From Sulfitobacter sp. W027 (lineage in GTDB: Bacteria; Pseudomonadota; Alphaproteobacteria; Rhodobacterales; Rhodobacteraceae), in the NCBI RefSeq assembly GCF_025143985.1, contig NZ_CP083564.1:428501-492500 (forward strand): a stretch of DNA of 64,000 bases, written 5' to 3'. Of the stretch, positions 1 through 8,260 are shown one piece after another (the stretch's first letter is position 1; every line of letters starts with the position of its first letter). Under the pieces are notes generated by a model. That model was not told where the DNA came from, ran no database searches, and saw only the letters and a list, made by a program, of their open reading frames with translations. A program made the translations under genes and the position numbers.

Positions 1-738
1 ATCCGAGTAATCGTCGGGCTGGAAGTCGAAGGGCTCTTTCGCTGCGTCTTCGGCCAGATCGATGATCAGGTCGATGACCGGCTGGATCTGCTCATGGGCG
101 AATTTCACCGCACCCAGCATTTCCTCTTCCGACAGCTCATAGGCTTCGGATTCGACCATCATCACGGCGTCTTTGGTACCGGCGACAACCAGATCGAGGC
201 GCTGATCGGGGTTCAGGCGCAGGTCCTGCATGTCGTCGATTGTCGGGTTCAGGACGTAGTCGCCGCCCTCGTAACCGACGCGGCAGCCAGCAATCGGGCC
301 ACGGAACGGCGCGCCGGAAATTGTCAGCGCGGCGGAGGCGGCGATCATGGCGACCATATCGGGGTCGTTGACCAGATCGTGGCTCAGCACGGTACACATC
401 ACCAGAACTTCGTTTTTGAAGCCGGGGACGAAGAGCGGGCGGATCGGACGGTCGATCAGACGCGCGGTCAGGGTTTCTTTCTCGGTGGGGCGGGCCTCAC
501 GCTTGAAGAAGCCACCCGGTACTTTACCGGCGGCATAGTATTTCTCTTGGTAGTGCACGGTCAGGGGGAAGAAATCCTGGCCCGGCTTTTGCTGACGTGC
601 ATACGTCACGTTGGCCATAACGCTGGTTTCCCCCAGCGTGGCAATCACCGACCCGTCCGCCTGACGGGCAACCTTACCGGTTTCCAGTGTCAGCGTCTCT
701 TCGCCCCACTGGATCGATTTTTTCGTTACATTAAACAT
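1..738 (-). CDS. pnp: Polyribonucleotide nucleotidyltransferase (PNPase), N-terminal part
   Basis: PNPase is a phosphorolytic 3'-5' exoribonuclease of the RNA degradosome that also acts in cold adaptation. The 246 codons visible start [14 protein letters not shown] and contain the first RNase PH-like domain, with the typical stretches [15 protein letters not shown] and [12 protein letters not shown] that form part of the RNA and phosphate binding surface. The frame is open to the window edge, so about two thirds of the protein (second RNase PH domain, KH and S1 domains) lie outside. It follows rpsO on the same strand, the classic rpsO-pnp order. The 281 bp between the two genes hold the rpsO terminator and probably the pnp leader, which is autoregulated in enterobacteria; no such element was identified here. 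Confidence 0.97.
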   Translation of the reverse strand, partial: MFNVTKKSIQWGEETLTLETGKVARQADGSVIATLGETSVMANVTYARQQKPGQDFFPLTVHYQEKYYAAGKVPGGFFKREARPTEKETLTARLIDRPIRPLFVPGFKNEVLVMCTVLSHDLVNDPDMVAMIAASAALTISGAPFRGPIAGCRVGYEGGDYVLNPTIDDMQDLRLNPDQRLDLVVAGTKDAVMMVESEAYELSEEEMLGAVKFAHEQIQPVIDLIIDLAEDAAKEPFDFQPDDYSD

Positions 739-946
739 CTACGTTTCCTTTTTGGCCCATTGGCCATTGCATAGGGGCCGTATTGCCCCTGACTCCGGTA
801 TCTTCTTTTCAGGCGCTGGAGTCCGGGCGCCGGATTTCAGATTGCGCGGGCATACATGTTTTCAAGGCAAATGGGAAGCGTTCTGTCAGGGCGGGGGGGT
901 AAGCGGCGGCTTCTTTCCACTGCGCCGGGCCAAGGTCCGCGCGCAA

Positions 947-979
947 CAAAAAACCTCCCGGCGCGGGCCGGGAGGTTTT
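947..979 (-). terminator. Rho-independent terminator of rpsO
   Basis: An 11-bp perfect stem (952-962 paired with 967-977, loop of four) is flanked by an A-run on the plus strand, which reads as a U-run after the hairpin in the direction of rpsO. It sits about 40 bp past the rpsO stop, so much of the rpsO transcript should end here, with pnp reached by readthrough or by its own promoter. Confidence 0.85.
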
Positions 980-1019
980 GATCGTCTTGTTACCGGATTT
1001 TCCGGCGGGCTGTCCGCAA

Positions 1020-1289
1020 TTAGCGGCGCAGGCCGAGGCGTTTAATCAGGTCCTGATAACGGGACTCGTCTTTGGCCTTAACGTAATCCAGCAGTTTGCG
1101 GCGCGTCGCGACCATTTTCAAAAGACCACGGCGGCCGTGGTTGTCTTTTTTGTGGGTCTTGAAGTGCTCGGTCAGCGTGGTGATGCGCGATGTCAGAATG
1201 GCAACCTGAACTTCGGGCGAACCGGTGTCGCCTTCTTTGGTTGCGAAATCTTTCATGACTTTTGCTTTTTCTTCAGCAGTAATCGACAT
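1020..1289 (-). CDS. rpsO: 30S ribosomal protein S15
   Basis: Primary 16S rRNA-binding protein of the small subunit, needed for platform assembly. At 89 residues it has the exact length of the family. It shows the conserved N-terminal helix ([23 protein letters not shown]) and the central [19 protein letters not shown] segment that contacts rRNA, then the C-terminal [12 protein letters not shown]. An AAAGGAG-like ribosome binding site precedes the ATG. The gene lies between an RTX-repeat gene and pnp; a strong hairpin terminator follows. Confidence 0.98.
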   Translation of the reverse strand: MSITAEEKAKVMKDFATKEGDTGSPEVQVAILTSRITTLTEHFKTHKKDNHGRRGLLKMVATRRKLLDYVKAKDESRYQDLIKRLGLRR

Positions 1290-1457
1290 CGGGGTCTCCT
1301 TTCGAAAAGAGTTTAAATGGATGGCTCAGGCCGGGATGTCGTCCAGCTCAGGCCCATGGAGATACCACCCGCTGACGGAATCAGCAGGCGATGGGGGCGT
1401 ATAGGAGGAATTTGCGCCTTTGGCAAAGGGTGATTTCTGCGACGGCAGCCGGGAGCA

Positions 1458-2396
1458 TCACGCGGCAAGGCCAAGGTCAAAGGCCGCAGACAGCGGGATC
1501 AGCGCGATATCGTCCAGCGTGACGCTGTCCCCCGCCACCCGCGCGACGATGATGTCATCCAGCAGGACGAGCGTCTGGTTCGGGTGATCTGGGTCGGGCA
1601 GGATGGAAAGGGGCGGCTCCGCCCCGGTGGCATCGCTGTCATCCCAGACAAACAAGAGCGAATCATCCTGGGCGTGATAATCCATGATCTGTGCTGCACC
1701 TTCTGCGCCAATCCAATCTCCGAAAATGATCTGATCCGTACCTTCGCCTGACGTCACCACATCCTGTGCTCCCGCGACGATGAGGTCATCCCCGCCGCCG
1801 CCGTTCAGGTAATCGCGGCTTTGCAGGTCGTCCGCCCCGGTAAGCGTGTCATCCCCCCAGCCGCCAAAGAGCGTATCTTCACCCGCACCACCGCGCAGCG
1901 CATCATCGCCAAGCCCGCCTTGGAGCGCGTCATTCCCAGCTTCGCCATTCAGCACGTCATCACCCGCAGAGCCTTGCAACGCGTCATCGCCCGCACCGCC
2001 ATAAAGGAAGTCATCGTCATTATGGCCAAAAAGGCTATCGTCGCCTGCGCCGCCAAAAAGGTCATCATCCCCGTCGTTGCCGTGCAGGCTGTCGTCGCCA
2101 TCGTCGCCGTGCAGCGTGTCATTGCCGTCGTGGCCGTGCAGATCGTCATCTCCAGCAGCGCCATAAAGCAGATCATTCCCGCCGTAGCCGCCAAGTTGGT
2201 CGTCGCCCGCGCCGCCTTGCAGCGTCTCATCGCCATCGCTGCCCGACAGGATGTCTCCGACGGTGTTGGGCCCGCGCGGAGTGTCACCTTCCGGAACATC
2301 CTCCCCGGGCGGCGTTTCAATTTCAACGAAAGTGACAGCGCCGACCGCCATCAGACCCATCACACCAGCCAGCCACAACATGCGCAGTTCCACCAT
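1458..2396 (-). CDS. RTX-type calcium-binding repeat protein
   Basis: A 312-residue acidic protein. It begins with a short hydrophobic segment (about residues 7-24) that could be an uncleaved anchor or signal, then an acidic linker, then glycine/aspartate nonapeptide repeats of the GGxGxDxLx type (52-186, with one more copy at 199-207). Such repeats fold into a calcium-binding parallel beta-roll. The C-terminal 100 residues resemble the end of small Rhodobacteraceae hemolysin-type calcium-binding proteins. RTX proteins usually leave the cell by type I secretion, but no type I secretion gene is nearby and the hydrophobic N-terminus is unusual for a type I substrate. No enzymatic domain is visible. 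It occupies the normally short truB-rpsO interval. Confidence 0.85.
   Translation of the reverse strand: MVELRMLWLAGVMGLMAVGAVTFVEIETPPGEDVPEGDTPRGPNTVGDILSGSDGDETLQGGAGDDQLGGYGGNDLLYGAAGDDDLHGHDGNDTLHGDDGDDSLHGNDGDDDLFGGAGDDSLFGHNDDDFLYGGAGDDALQGSAGDDVLNGEAGNDALQGGLGDDALRGGAGEDTLFGGWGDDTLTGADDLQSRDYLNGGGGDDLIVAGAQDVVTSGEGTDQIIFGDWIGAEGAAQIMDYHAQDDSLLFVWDDSDATGAEPPLSILPDPDHPNQTLVLLDDIIVARVAGDSVTLDDIALIPLSAAFDLGLAA
1839..2243 (-). repeat. 15 tandem RTX nonapeptide repeats (27-bp unit)
   Basis: Fifteen uninterrupted nine-residue units of the form GxxGxDxLx encoded by imperfect 27-bp repeats. The unit begins at residue 52 and runs without a break to residue 186. Because the DNA repeats are similar, copy number may vary between strains by slippage or recombination. 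Confidence 0.9.
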
Positions 2397-2507
2397 TCAT
2401 TTGCCTGATGCCCCACACATCATCCCAGCTCCAAAAGGACATGGCTTGGCTTTAAATTCAAAGGAATAGCGGGAAAGTGGTTAACGAATGCCTGCCAGCC
2501 TGCGACG

Positions 2508-3023
2508 CTAGGGCTGCCACAAAACCGGTTCTTGCGTGTAGGGCAGGTAGAGCGGATGTCGGGGGTGCCCCGCTTTGGACAGTCCAAGGTGATAGAGCGG
2601 TTTGGCCCCCGAAGCCAGCCGCGCGGCAACGGTCAAACCGCGGTCCAGATGGGCACCGTGCACGCCCCAGGCCGCAATGATACGGTCGGCCCAATCGGCC
2701 CCGTCGATCAGCGTGCTGTCATTGTCCGGCCCGATGGGATCAGCGGCAGCGCGCATGTCGCGCGGATCAGTGGCGCGCCATGCAAAGATATTGGTTACCC
2801 GAAAACCGCCAAAACCCAGCACCCGCGCGCGGCGCTCGCAGCGCTCGACCGTCGGGTCATTCTGCACTTCGGTCGCGGTGGAGGGGTTTAGCATCACGAA
2901 CATCACCCGCAGCGCAGCGCTGTCCCAGACTCGTGTGAGGCTGTAGCGGTACTGCTCGCAAGCAGAGTAGACCGCCGTTGAGGGCGCATCGCCCTTCGTA
3001 TGACTGCGGGTGATGAGGGGCAT
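2508..3023 (-). CDS. DUF1643 domain protein
   Basis: 171 residues matching the DUF1643 family, recognised by VMFVMLNPSTA near residues 40-50, the DPTVERCERRA segment, the NIFAWRATDP block and a C-terminal KPLYHLGLSKAGHPRHPLY stretch. The family has no established biochemical role that I know of; the conserved Asn, Arg and His residues suggest a small nucleotide- or nucleobase-binding enzyme, which is a guess. Its ATG directly abuts the truB stop codon with no spacer, so it is translationally coupled to truB and probably co-transcribed. Confidence 0.85.
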   Translation of the reverse strand: MPLITRSHTKGDAPSTAVYSACEQYRYSLTRVWDSAALRVMFVMLNPSTATEVQNDPTVERCERRARVLGFGGFRVTNIFAWRATDPRDMRAAADPIGPDNDSTLIDGADWADRIIAAWGVHGAHLDRGLTVAARLASGAKPLYHLGLSKAGHPRHPLYLPYTQEPVLWQP

Positions 3024-3950
3024 TCAGCCCTCGTTCGTGTCCGTAGAGAGGTTAAACACCCGGCTGGGGTGCAATTCGCCCGCTTTGAAGCGGCCCAAGG
3101 CCACGGGCTGGCCATCCAGCGAAGCCCAGCATTCGTCGCCATATTCCACGTCATGGGCGATGACCATGCCGGGGTTGCCATTGCGCAGACGGGTGGCACC
3201 TTCGGGCGTGGCTTTGACCTCGGGCAGGTCGACCAGCCCCTCGGCCAAGGGCAAAAGATGCGTGTCGAGTTCCGGCGTGCGGGCGATTTCGTCGATCTGT
3301 GCCAGCGTCAGCGCGTTCGCGGCGTCAAATGGGCCGGACCACGTGCGCCGCAATTCGCGGACGTGACCCAAACAACCAAGTTTCTGCCCAAGATCGCGCG
3401 CGATGGAGCGGACATAGCCGCCCTTGCCGCAGACCATTTCAAGCGTGACGTGATCGGCGTCAGGCCGGTCGAGCAGCAGCAGGCTTTCCACCCAAAGCGG
3501 GCGGGCGGCGATGTCCATCTCTTCGCCATCGCGGGCGCGTTTATAGGCGCGCTGGCCGTCGATCTTCACGGCAGAGAACTGCGGCGGTACCTGTTGGATA
3601 TCGCCGATAAAATTGCTTAGCGCATCCTTGATGGCCGCATCGTCGGGGCGCAGATCGGAGGTGCCGATGACTTCGCCTTCGGCGTCGTCGGTGTTGGTGG
3701 CAATCCCCAGACGCACGGTGAACTCATAGGCTTTGAGCGCGTCGGTGATATAGGGCACGGTCTTGGTCGCTTCGCCCAAGGCGATGGCCAGAACGCCGGT
3801 GGCTTCGGGATCAAGCGTGCCCGCGTGGCCCGCCTTCTTGGCTTCAAGCGCCCAGCGAACCTTGTTGACCACGGCGGTCGATGTCGGCCCGGCGGGTTTG
3901 TCCACCACCAGCCAACCGGAAATGTCGCGACCTTTGCGTTTGCGTGCCAT
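3024..3950 (-). CDS. truB: tRNA pseudouridine(55) synthase
   Basis: Converts U55 in the T-loop of tRNAs to pseudouridine. The 308 residues match family length. The substrate-binding DKPAGPTST motif is at 17-25 and the catalytic aspartate lies in [12 protein letters not shown] (Asp47). The [13 protein letters not shown] motif and a C-terminal PUA-like tail are also present. It lies in the rbfA-truB-rpsO-pnp order common in bacteria. The gene upstream on this strand is the glycosidase-like gene (stop at 4029), 78 bp away. Confidence 0.98.
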   Translation of the reverse strand: MARKRKGRDISGWLVVDKPAGPTSTAVVNKVRWALEAKKAGHAGTLDPEATGVLAIALGEATKTVPYITDALKAYEFTVRLGIATNTDDAEGEVIGTSDLRPDDAAIKDALSNFIGDIQQVPPQFSAVKIDGQRAYKRARDGEEMDIAARPLWVESLLLLDRPDADHVTLEMVCGKGGYVRSIARDLGQKLGCLGHVRELRRTWSGPFDAANALTLAQIDEIARTPELDTHLLPLAEGLVDLPEVKATPEGATRLRNGNPGMVIAHDVEYGDECWASLDGQPVALGRFKAGELHPSRVFNLSTDTNEG

Positions 3951-4028
3951 GTCTTGCCCCTTCGCCTTTGTGGTGCTGCCCTCTAACGGAGCCGCGCGCC
4001 GCTGCCCAGCCCTAGCGCCGGGGAAAAG

Positions 4029-4775
4029 TCACTTTGCAGGCGTGACGATGCCGATGATCGGCCCTAGCGTGGTGAAGCCCGCCCCGGTGCGGCGCAGTCC
4101 CGGCGCGCGCAGACGTGAGATATTGCCGTCGAAATACAGCGCGTTAGGCAGGTCCAGCTCATCGCGGTAGAGCCGGGCAAACTCATGAAAGGTTACCACG
4201 TCATTGGAAATCGCGAAAACCGCGCGTTTTCCGTCTGCCGTGGTGCCAACGCCGTTGCGGATATAGCGCGAGGTGCTGTTGGGTAAGAATCGCGGATGCA
4301 GCGCCCCGTCGATCACCAGCATTGGCCCCGATTGCGTCGCAAAGCGGCAGTCAGGTTTGTCCTTGAGGTAACGCTTGGTCTCGATCACATCGGCGCGGCC
4401 ATCGCGCAGGCAAAAGACCCCATTGGGCAGCAGGCCAAAGTTGCCGGGCCCCGCGCTGTCGATCACGCCGCGCGCCTCGACGCCTTCTTCGACGTAATGC
4501 CCCACCGGAGAGCGGTCTTCGTGGTACATGCCCGCGTTCATCGCAAAGCCCAGCCGCAAGCCCTGCGCCTTCAAGGCCTCATCGAGCGAGCCGAAGAACC
4601 CATAGGGCGCGCCTGCGTCATCGTTAAGAAAGAGCCGCAGGTCGTCACGGTCCAGATCAACTTCGCAAATGGTGTAGGAGCTGCCGTCAAACGTGATGTT
4701 GCGACATTCGGCAGCATCCGAAGGCGTGCCTTTCAGCGCGATCAGCGCCAGTGCGATTAAACCGGCCCGGATCAC
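4029..4775 (-). CDS. Phosphodiester glycosidase-family (DUF2233/NAGPA-like) secreted protein
   Basis: 248 residues starting with GTG inside a GTGA overlap with the rbfA stop. A signal peptide is evident (hydrophobic to about residue 19, cleavage near SDAAEC). The mature part carries DUF2233/NAGPA-like landmarks: [58 protein letters not shown] and a C-terminal [12 protein letters not shown]. The family includes the enzyme that uncovers mannose-6-phosphate in animals. In bacteria, members are thought to act on phosphodiester-linked sugars of the envelope; the substrate here is unknown. Two cysteines in the first ten mature residues may form a disulfide. It probably acts in the periplasm. Confidence 0.88.
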   Translation of the reverse strand: MIRAGLIALALIALKGTPSDAAECRNITFDGSSYTICEVDLDRDDLRLFLNDDAGAPYGFFGSLDEALKAQGLRLGFAMNAGMYHEDRSPVGHYVEEGVEARGVIDSAGPGNFGLLPNGVFCLRDGRADVIETKRYLKDKPDCRFATQSGPMLVIDGALHPRFLPNSTSRYIRNGVGTTADGKRAVFAISNDVVTFHEFARLYRDELDLPNALYFDGNISRLRAPGLRRTGAGFTTLGPIIGIVTPAK

Positions 4776-5203
4776 TGATCCGGCGCGCTGTCGGCAGCGT
4801 CATCGTCAGGCGCATCCGCATCGCGGCGCACCACGTCTTGGTTCAACATCCGGCGCGTGTCGTCCATCCGGTCGAATGTGCGATCCAATTGGAACCGCAG
4901 ATCAGGAGAGAACTTGAGCGTGAGTTTCTTAGCCACCTGTCGGCGCAATTCGTTCTTATTGCGCGCCAGCAGCTTGAGCACCTCATCCTGACCTTCACCG
5001 CCCAGCGGCAGCACATAGGCCGTGGCGATCTTGAGATCGGGCGAAATGCGCACCTCTCCCACGGTGATCGACAGACGGTTGAGGTCGGTGTCATGCACGT
5101 CCCCGCGTGCGAGAACATCAGACAAGGCGCGGCGGACGGTTTCGCCCACGCGGAGTTGTCGTTGCGACGGGCCTGCGCCCTCATGAAACTTGTTCTTTGC
5201 CAT
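4772..5203 (-). CDS. rbfA: 30S ribosome-binding factor A
   Basis: Late 30S maturation and cold-adaptation factor with a KH-like fold that binds 16S rRNA helix 1. The protein has [19 protein letters not shown] near the N-terminus and the typical [18 protein letters not shown] and [21 protein letters not shown] blocks. The acidic low-complexity tail ([16 protein letters not shown]) is common in alphaproteobacterial members. I chose MAKNKFHEG at 5203, because relatives begin there and a G-rich ribosome binding site precedes it; an in-frame ATG three codons upstream (5212) is the alternative. It is the first gene of the minus-strand block and is divergent from dapB. Confidence 0.95.
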   Translation of the reverse strand: MAKNKFHEGAGPSQRQLRVGETVRRALSDVLARGDVHDTDLNRLSITVGEVRISPDLKIATAYVLPLGGEGQDEVLKLLARNKNELRRQVAKKLTLKFSPDLRFQLDRTFDRMDDTRRMLNQDVVRRDADAPDDDAADSAPDQ

Positions 5204-5301
5204 GAACCCCATCTAAGGCTTCGGTTGCACTTTGCCAAGCGCTCGCCGACGGGCTAAACCAGCCGAGCCATTCATGCCCCCGAACTGCAGGAGACACCCC
5301 C

Positions 5302-6120
5302 ATGACACAGACCCCCGGCATCGCCGTTACCGGCGCCTCTGGCCGCATGGGCCAGATGTTGATCCGTGAGATCACCGCCAGCGACAAAATGCATCTGGCC
5401 GCGGCGGTGGAGCGTCCCGGTCATGACTGGGTGGGGCGCGACGTGGGCGAAGCGATGGGGGGCACTGCGTCTGGTGTGACCGTAACTGACGACGCAGCCG
5501 AGGCGTTTGCCAAGGTGCAAGCCGTGATCGACTTCACCGCGCCGCAAGCTACGATTGCCTTTGCTGCCGAGGCCGCGAAGGCCGGGATCGTGCATGTCAT
5601 CGGCACCACCGGGATGACCGATGAGGAGATCGCGCAGCTTGCCCCAGCAGCCGAGCAGGGGGCTGTCATCGTCCGCGCGGGCAACATGAGCCTTGGAGTG
5701 AACCTGCTGACACAGTTGACCCGTCAGGTCGCCGCCGCGCTGGATGTTGACTACGACATTGAGATCATTGAGGCGCATCACAATCAAAAGGTGGACGCAC
5801 CGTCAGGCACCGCTTTGATGTTGGGCGAAGCTGCCGCCGAGGGGCGGGGCGTGAAACTTGCCGATGTCTCAGACCGGGGACGCGATGGCATCGCTGGCGC
5901 ACGGAAGAAGGGTGACATCGGTTTCACCGCGATCCGGGGCGGTGACATCGTGGGGGAACATGATGTGATGTTCGCCGCCGCTGGCGAGCGGATCATCCTG
6001 CGCCACATCGCCTCTGACCGGGCACTGTTTGCGCGAGGCGCCCTCAAGGCAGCGCTTTGGGGGCAGGGGCAGGCGCCGGGCGAATATGACATGCTGGATG
6101 TGCTGGGCCTGAAAACCTGA
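5302..6120 (+). CDS. dapB: 4-hydroxy-tetrahydrodipicolinate reductase
   Basis: NAD(P)H-dependent step of the diaminopimelate/lysine pathway, feeding peptidoglycan and protein synthesis. 272 residues, the usual length. The dinucleotide-binding motif [11 protein letters not shown] is near residue 9-19. The catalytic [15 protein letters not shown] block, with the His pair and Lys, lies in the second half, and the [13 protein letters not shown] segment follows. Start supported by AGGAGA about 10 nt upstream. Divergent from rbfA over about 100 bp that must contain both promoters. A 6-bp hairpin without a T-run follows the stop (6119-6137). Confidence 0.98.
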   Translation: MTQTPGIAVTGASGRMGQMLIREITASDKMHLAAAVERPGHDWVGRDVGEAMGGTASGVTVTDDAAEAFAKVQAVIDFTAPQATIAFAAEAAKAGIVHVIGTTGMTDEEIAQLAPAAEQGAVIVRAGNMSLGVNLLTQLTRQVAAALDVDYDIEIIEAHHNQKVDAPSGTALMLGEAAAEGRGVKLADVSDRGRDGIAGARKKGDIGFTAIRGGDIVGEHDVMFAAAGERIILRHIASDRALFARGALKAALWGQGQAPGEYDMLDVLGLKT

Positions 6121-6198
6121 TAATAGCGCAGATTATCTGAAACTTTACCCGCGTGAGCTACGTGAATGCCGAAGGCAATTCACTGATGGGAGGTTTCG

Positions 6199-6558
6199 AT
6201 GAGGTTTATCTTTGCACTCGCCGCGACTGCGGTGCTGGCGCTGAGCGCCCTGCCCGCGGCGGCGGAATATGCCCGTATCCAAAGCAAATCCGACTTCGTC
6301 GCGGCGGTGAATGGCAAAAGGCTGACCCGCCCGCTCGTCGATCTGCGGGTGACCTCTGGCGGAGCCATTTCCGGCAAAGGCGCGGTTTGGGAGGTCACGG
6401 GCACTTGGACGTGGAAAGACGGTTTCTTCTGTCGGACGCTGGTCTGGGGCGGCAAGGATCTGGGCTATAACTGCCAAGTGGTCATGCGCGATGGCGCGAA
6501 AATCCGTTTCACCTCAGACAAGGGGACGGGTGAATCGGCGGTGCTGACCCTGCGCTAA
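6199..6558 (+). CDS. Small secreted protein next to dapB, function unknown
   Basis: 119 residues with a clean signal peptide (MRFIFALAATAVLAL to a cleavage site after PAAA|EYA). The mature part of about 95 residues is beta-rich, with WEVTGTWTWKDGFFCRTLVWGG and a second cysteine in YNCQVV, so a single disulfide is likely in the periplasm. The GGGAGG ribosome binding site fits the chosen ATG. Comparable short proteins occur in other Rhodobacteraceae and are sometimes labelled dihydrodipicolinate reductase, apparently only because of the neighbouring dapB; the sequence has no reductase motif. I do not recognise a function. Confidence 0.85.
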   Translation: MRFIFALAATAVLALSALPAAAEYARIQSKSDFVAAVNGKRLTRPLVDLRVTSGGAISGKGAVWEVTGTWTWKDGFFCRTLVWGGKDLGYNCQVVMRDGAKIRFTSDKGTGESAVLTLR

Positions 6559-6564
6559 GGCCAC

Positions 6565-6870
6565 TTAGAAATCGACAGCGATGCCCTTTTTCTCCCAATC
6601 ACCATAGCGCACCGGCTCTGGCCCATCGCGCCCGCCGAGTTCGGCGGGCAGGTCCAGTGCTGCGGCGGCCTCGCGCCGTGCGGCAGCTTCGGCCAAGGCG
6701 CGTTGCGCGGCGGCGGGCAGGTCCGGGCCGGGGGCCGGTGTCGGGTCATGCGGCGTGTCGGGGATCGGTTTCGGGCCCGGTTTGGGCTGCGGGGGCAGGT
6801 CCGGCGCGGGGCTTGGAGTTGGGTCAGGGCCGGGTCTACTGTCGGGAATGGGGCGTTGATCGGGCATCAT
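6565..6870 (-). CDS. DUF1674 protein, SDHAF4-like succinate dehydrogenase assembly factor
   Basis: About 101 residues from the ATG pair at 6865-6870, preceded by AAGAGGACC; a longer frame upstream lacks a ribosome binding site. The N-terminal two thirds is a proline-rich, low-complexity segment (many P, D and K) and an alanine-rich helix. The conserved end GGRDGPEPVRYGDWEKKG plus IAVDF is the DUF1674/SDHAF4 signature. SDHAF4 in eukaryotes binds flavinylated succinate dehydrogenase subunit A before complex II assembly, so a cytoplasmic role in complex II maturation is the natural inference. It is convergent with the small secreted protein and divergent from rsmB. Confidence 0.8.
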   Translation of the reverse strand: MMPDQRPIPDSRPGPDPTPSPAPDLPPQPKPGPKPIPDTPHDPTPAPGPDLPAAAQRALAEAAARREAAAALDLPAELGGRDGPEPVRYGDWEKKGIAVDF

Positions 6871-6964
6871 GGTCCTCTTGAGCCAAGTTCTCCCTTGATA
6901 TACGTCGCGCGCTGGCCCAGACAACCCGGCAACCCCCGAAGCAAGACCCAGATAGGATAAGATC

Positions 6965-8260
6965 ATGGCAGACACAGGCGTTCAGGCCCGCAGAAGCGCG
7001 GTATATCTGCTGGATCAGGTTTTGGGCGAAGAACCACGTCTGATGTCGGAACTGCTCGCCTCCGGCGCGTTGGACAAGCTGCCCCCCGATGACCGGGCGC
7101 GGGCACAACGTCTGGCACAGGACACGCTGCGCGGGTTGGAGCGTGCCGACCGGCTGTTGCAAAAACATCTGCAAAAGCCCCCCCCGTTGACCGTGCGCAA
7201 CGTGCTGCGCGTCGGTACGGTGGAGCTCTGTCAGGGCGGGGCGGCGCATGGGGTCGTGAACACGATGGTCAATCTCGTGTCCCAGCACCGCACGCTGAGC
7301 CACCTCAAGGGTCTGACCAACGCCGTCTTGCGTAAGATAGCCGCGCAGGGCCCCGAAGCATGGGGCGCCCTGCGCGCACCGCGCTTGCCCAAATGGCTGC
7401 GCGGCCCGCTGGCTGAGGCTTGGGGAACGGACGCCATCGCCGCGATGGAAGAGGCGCATTTCGCGGGCGCGCCGCTTGATCTGACCGCCAAAGGTGACCC
7501 TGCCGCTTTGGCCGAGGCCGTGGGCGGCACTCTGCTGCCGACCGGCTCGGTCCGGGTGACGGATGCCGGGCAGGTCTCGACCATGCCCGGCTTTGCCGAA
7601 GGCGACTGGTGGGTGCAGGACGCTGCCGCCGCGATTGCGGTGCGGGTGCTGGCCCCGAAAGAAGGCGAGACCGTGCTGGACCTCTGCGCCGCGCCGGGGG
7701 GCAAAACCATGCAACTCGCCGCTGCCGGGGCCGTTGTCACTGCCGTCGACCAGTCCCATCCCCGGATGCAGCGGGTGAAGGAAAATCTGACCCGCGTGGG
7801 TCTTAAGGCTAAGACGCTGACCAAAGACGCGCGTGCCGTAGAAGGGGAATTCGACGCCATCCTGCTCGACGCGCCGTGCTCTGCCACCGGTACAATCCGC
7901 CGCCACCCCGATCTGCCCCATGCCAAAGACGGCTCGGAATTCGGTGATCTGATCGAGTTGCAATCCGAGCTGATCGACCACGCATGGAGCCTGCTGAAAC
8001 CCGGCGGGCGGCTGGTGTTCTGTACCTGCAGCCTGCTGCCGGATGAGGGCGAAGTGCAGGTCGATGAGGCACTGGAGCGGCATGGCGACATGACCGTCGA
8101 CCGCGCCGCGCTTGATCTGCCGGGGGTTGAGGCCGCATGGCAGACCGAAGAGGGCGGATTGCGTCTGCGGCCCGATTTCTGGGCTGACAAAGGCGGGATG
8201 GACGGATTCTACATCGCCTGTTTGCGCAAAGGCGAAGCGTCACGCGCCGTAGGGCGGTGA
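6965..8260 (+). CDS. rsmB: 16S rRNA (cytosine-C5)-methyltransferase, RsmB/Sun family
   Basis: SAM-dependent m5C methyltransferase of 16S rRNA (position 967 in E. coli). 431 residues. An N-terminal NusB-like RNA-binding domain (about 1-140) is followed by a Rossmann methyltransferase domain with LDLCAAPGGKTMQLAA (SAM binding), LLDAPCSATGTIRRHPD (motif IV cysteine) and FCTCSLLPDEGE (motif VI, nucleophilic cysteine). The ribosome binding site is AGGATAAG. The last 21 bp overlap the end of the convergent PhnD-like gene. Confidence 0.95.
   Translation: MADTGVQARRSAVYLLDQVLGEEPRLMSELLASGALDKLPPDDRARAQRLAQDTLRGLERADRLLQKHLQKPPPLTVRNVLRVGTVELCQGGAAHGVVNTMVNLVSQHRTLSHLKGLTNAVLRKIAAQGPEAWGALRAPRLPKWLRGPLAEAWGTDAIAAMEEAHFAGAPLDLTAKGDPAALAEAVGGTLLPTGSVRVTDAGQVSTMPGFAEGDWWVQDAAAAIAVRVLAPKEGETVLDLCAAPGGKTMQLAAAGAVVTAVDQSHPRMQRVKENLTRVGLKAKTLTKDARAVEGEFDAILLDAPCSATGTIRRHPDLPHAKDGSEFGDLIELQSELIDHAWSLLKPGGRLVFCTCSLLPDEGEVQVDEALERHGDMTVDRAALDLPGVEAAWQTEEGGLRLRPDFWADKGGMDGFYIACLRKGEASRAVGR

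Noticed and set aside
1821..2408. 195-codon plus-strand frame with V/I/A-rich repeats
   Set aside because: Antisense reading of the RTX repeats; the repeat pattern comes from the true gene.
6118..6140. Hairpin after dapB as a terminator
   Set aside because: Six-base AT-rich stem with no T-run.
6836..8083. 415-codon frame opposite rsmB
   Set aside because: Shadow of the rsmB frame; no start signals or family resemblance.
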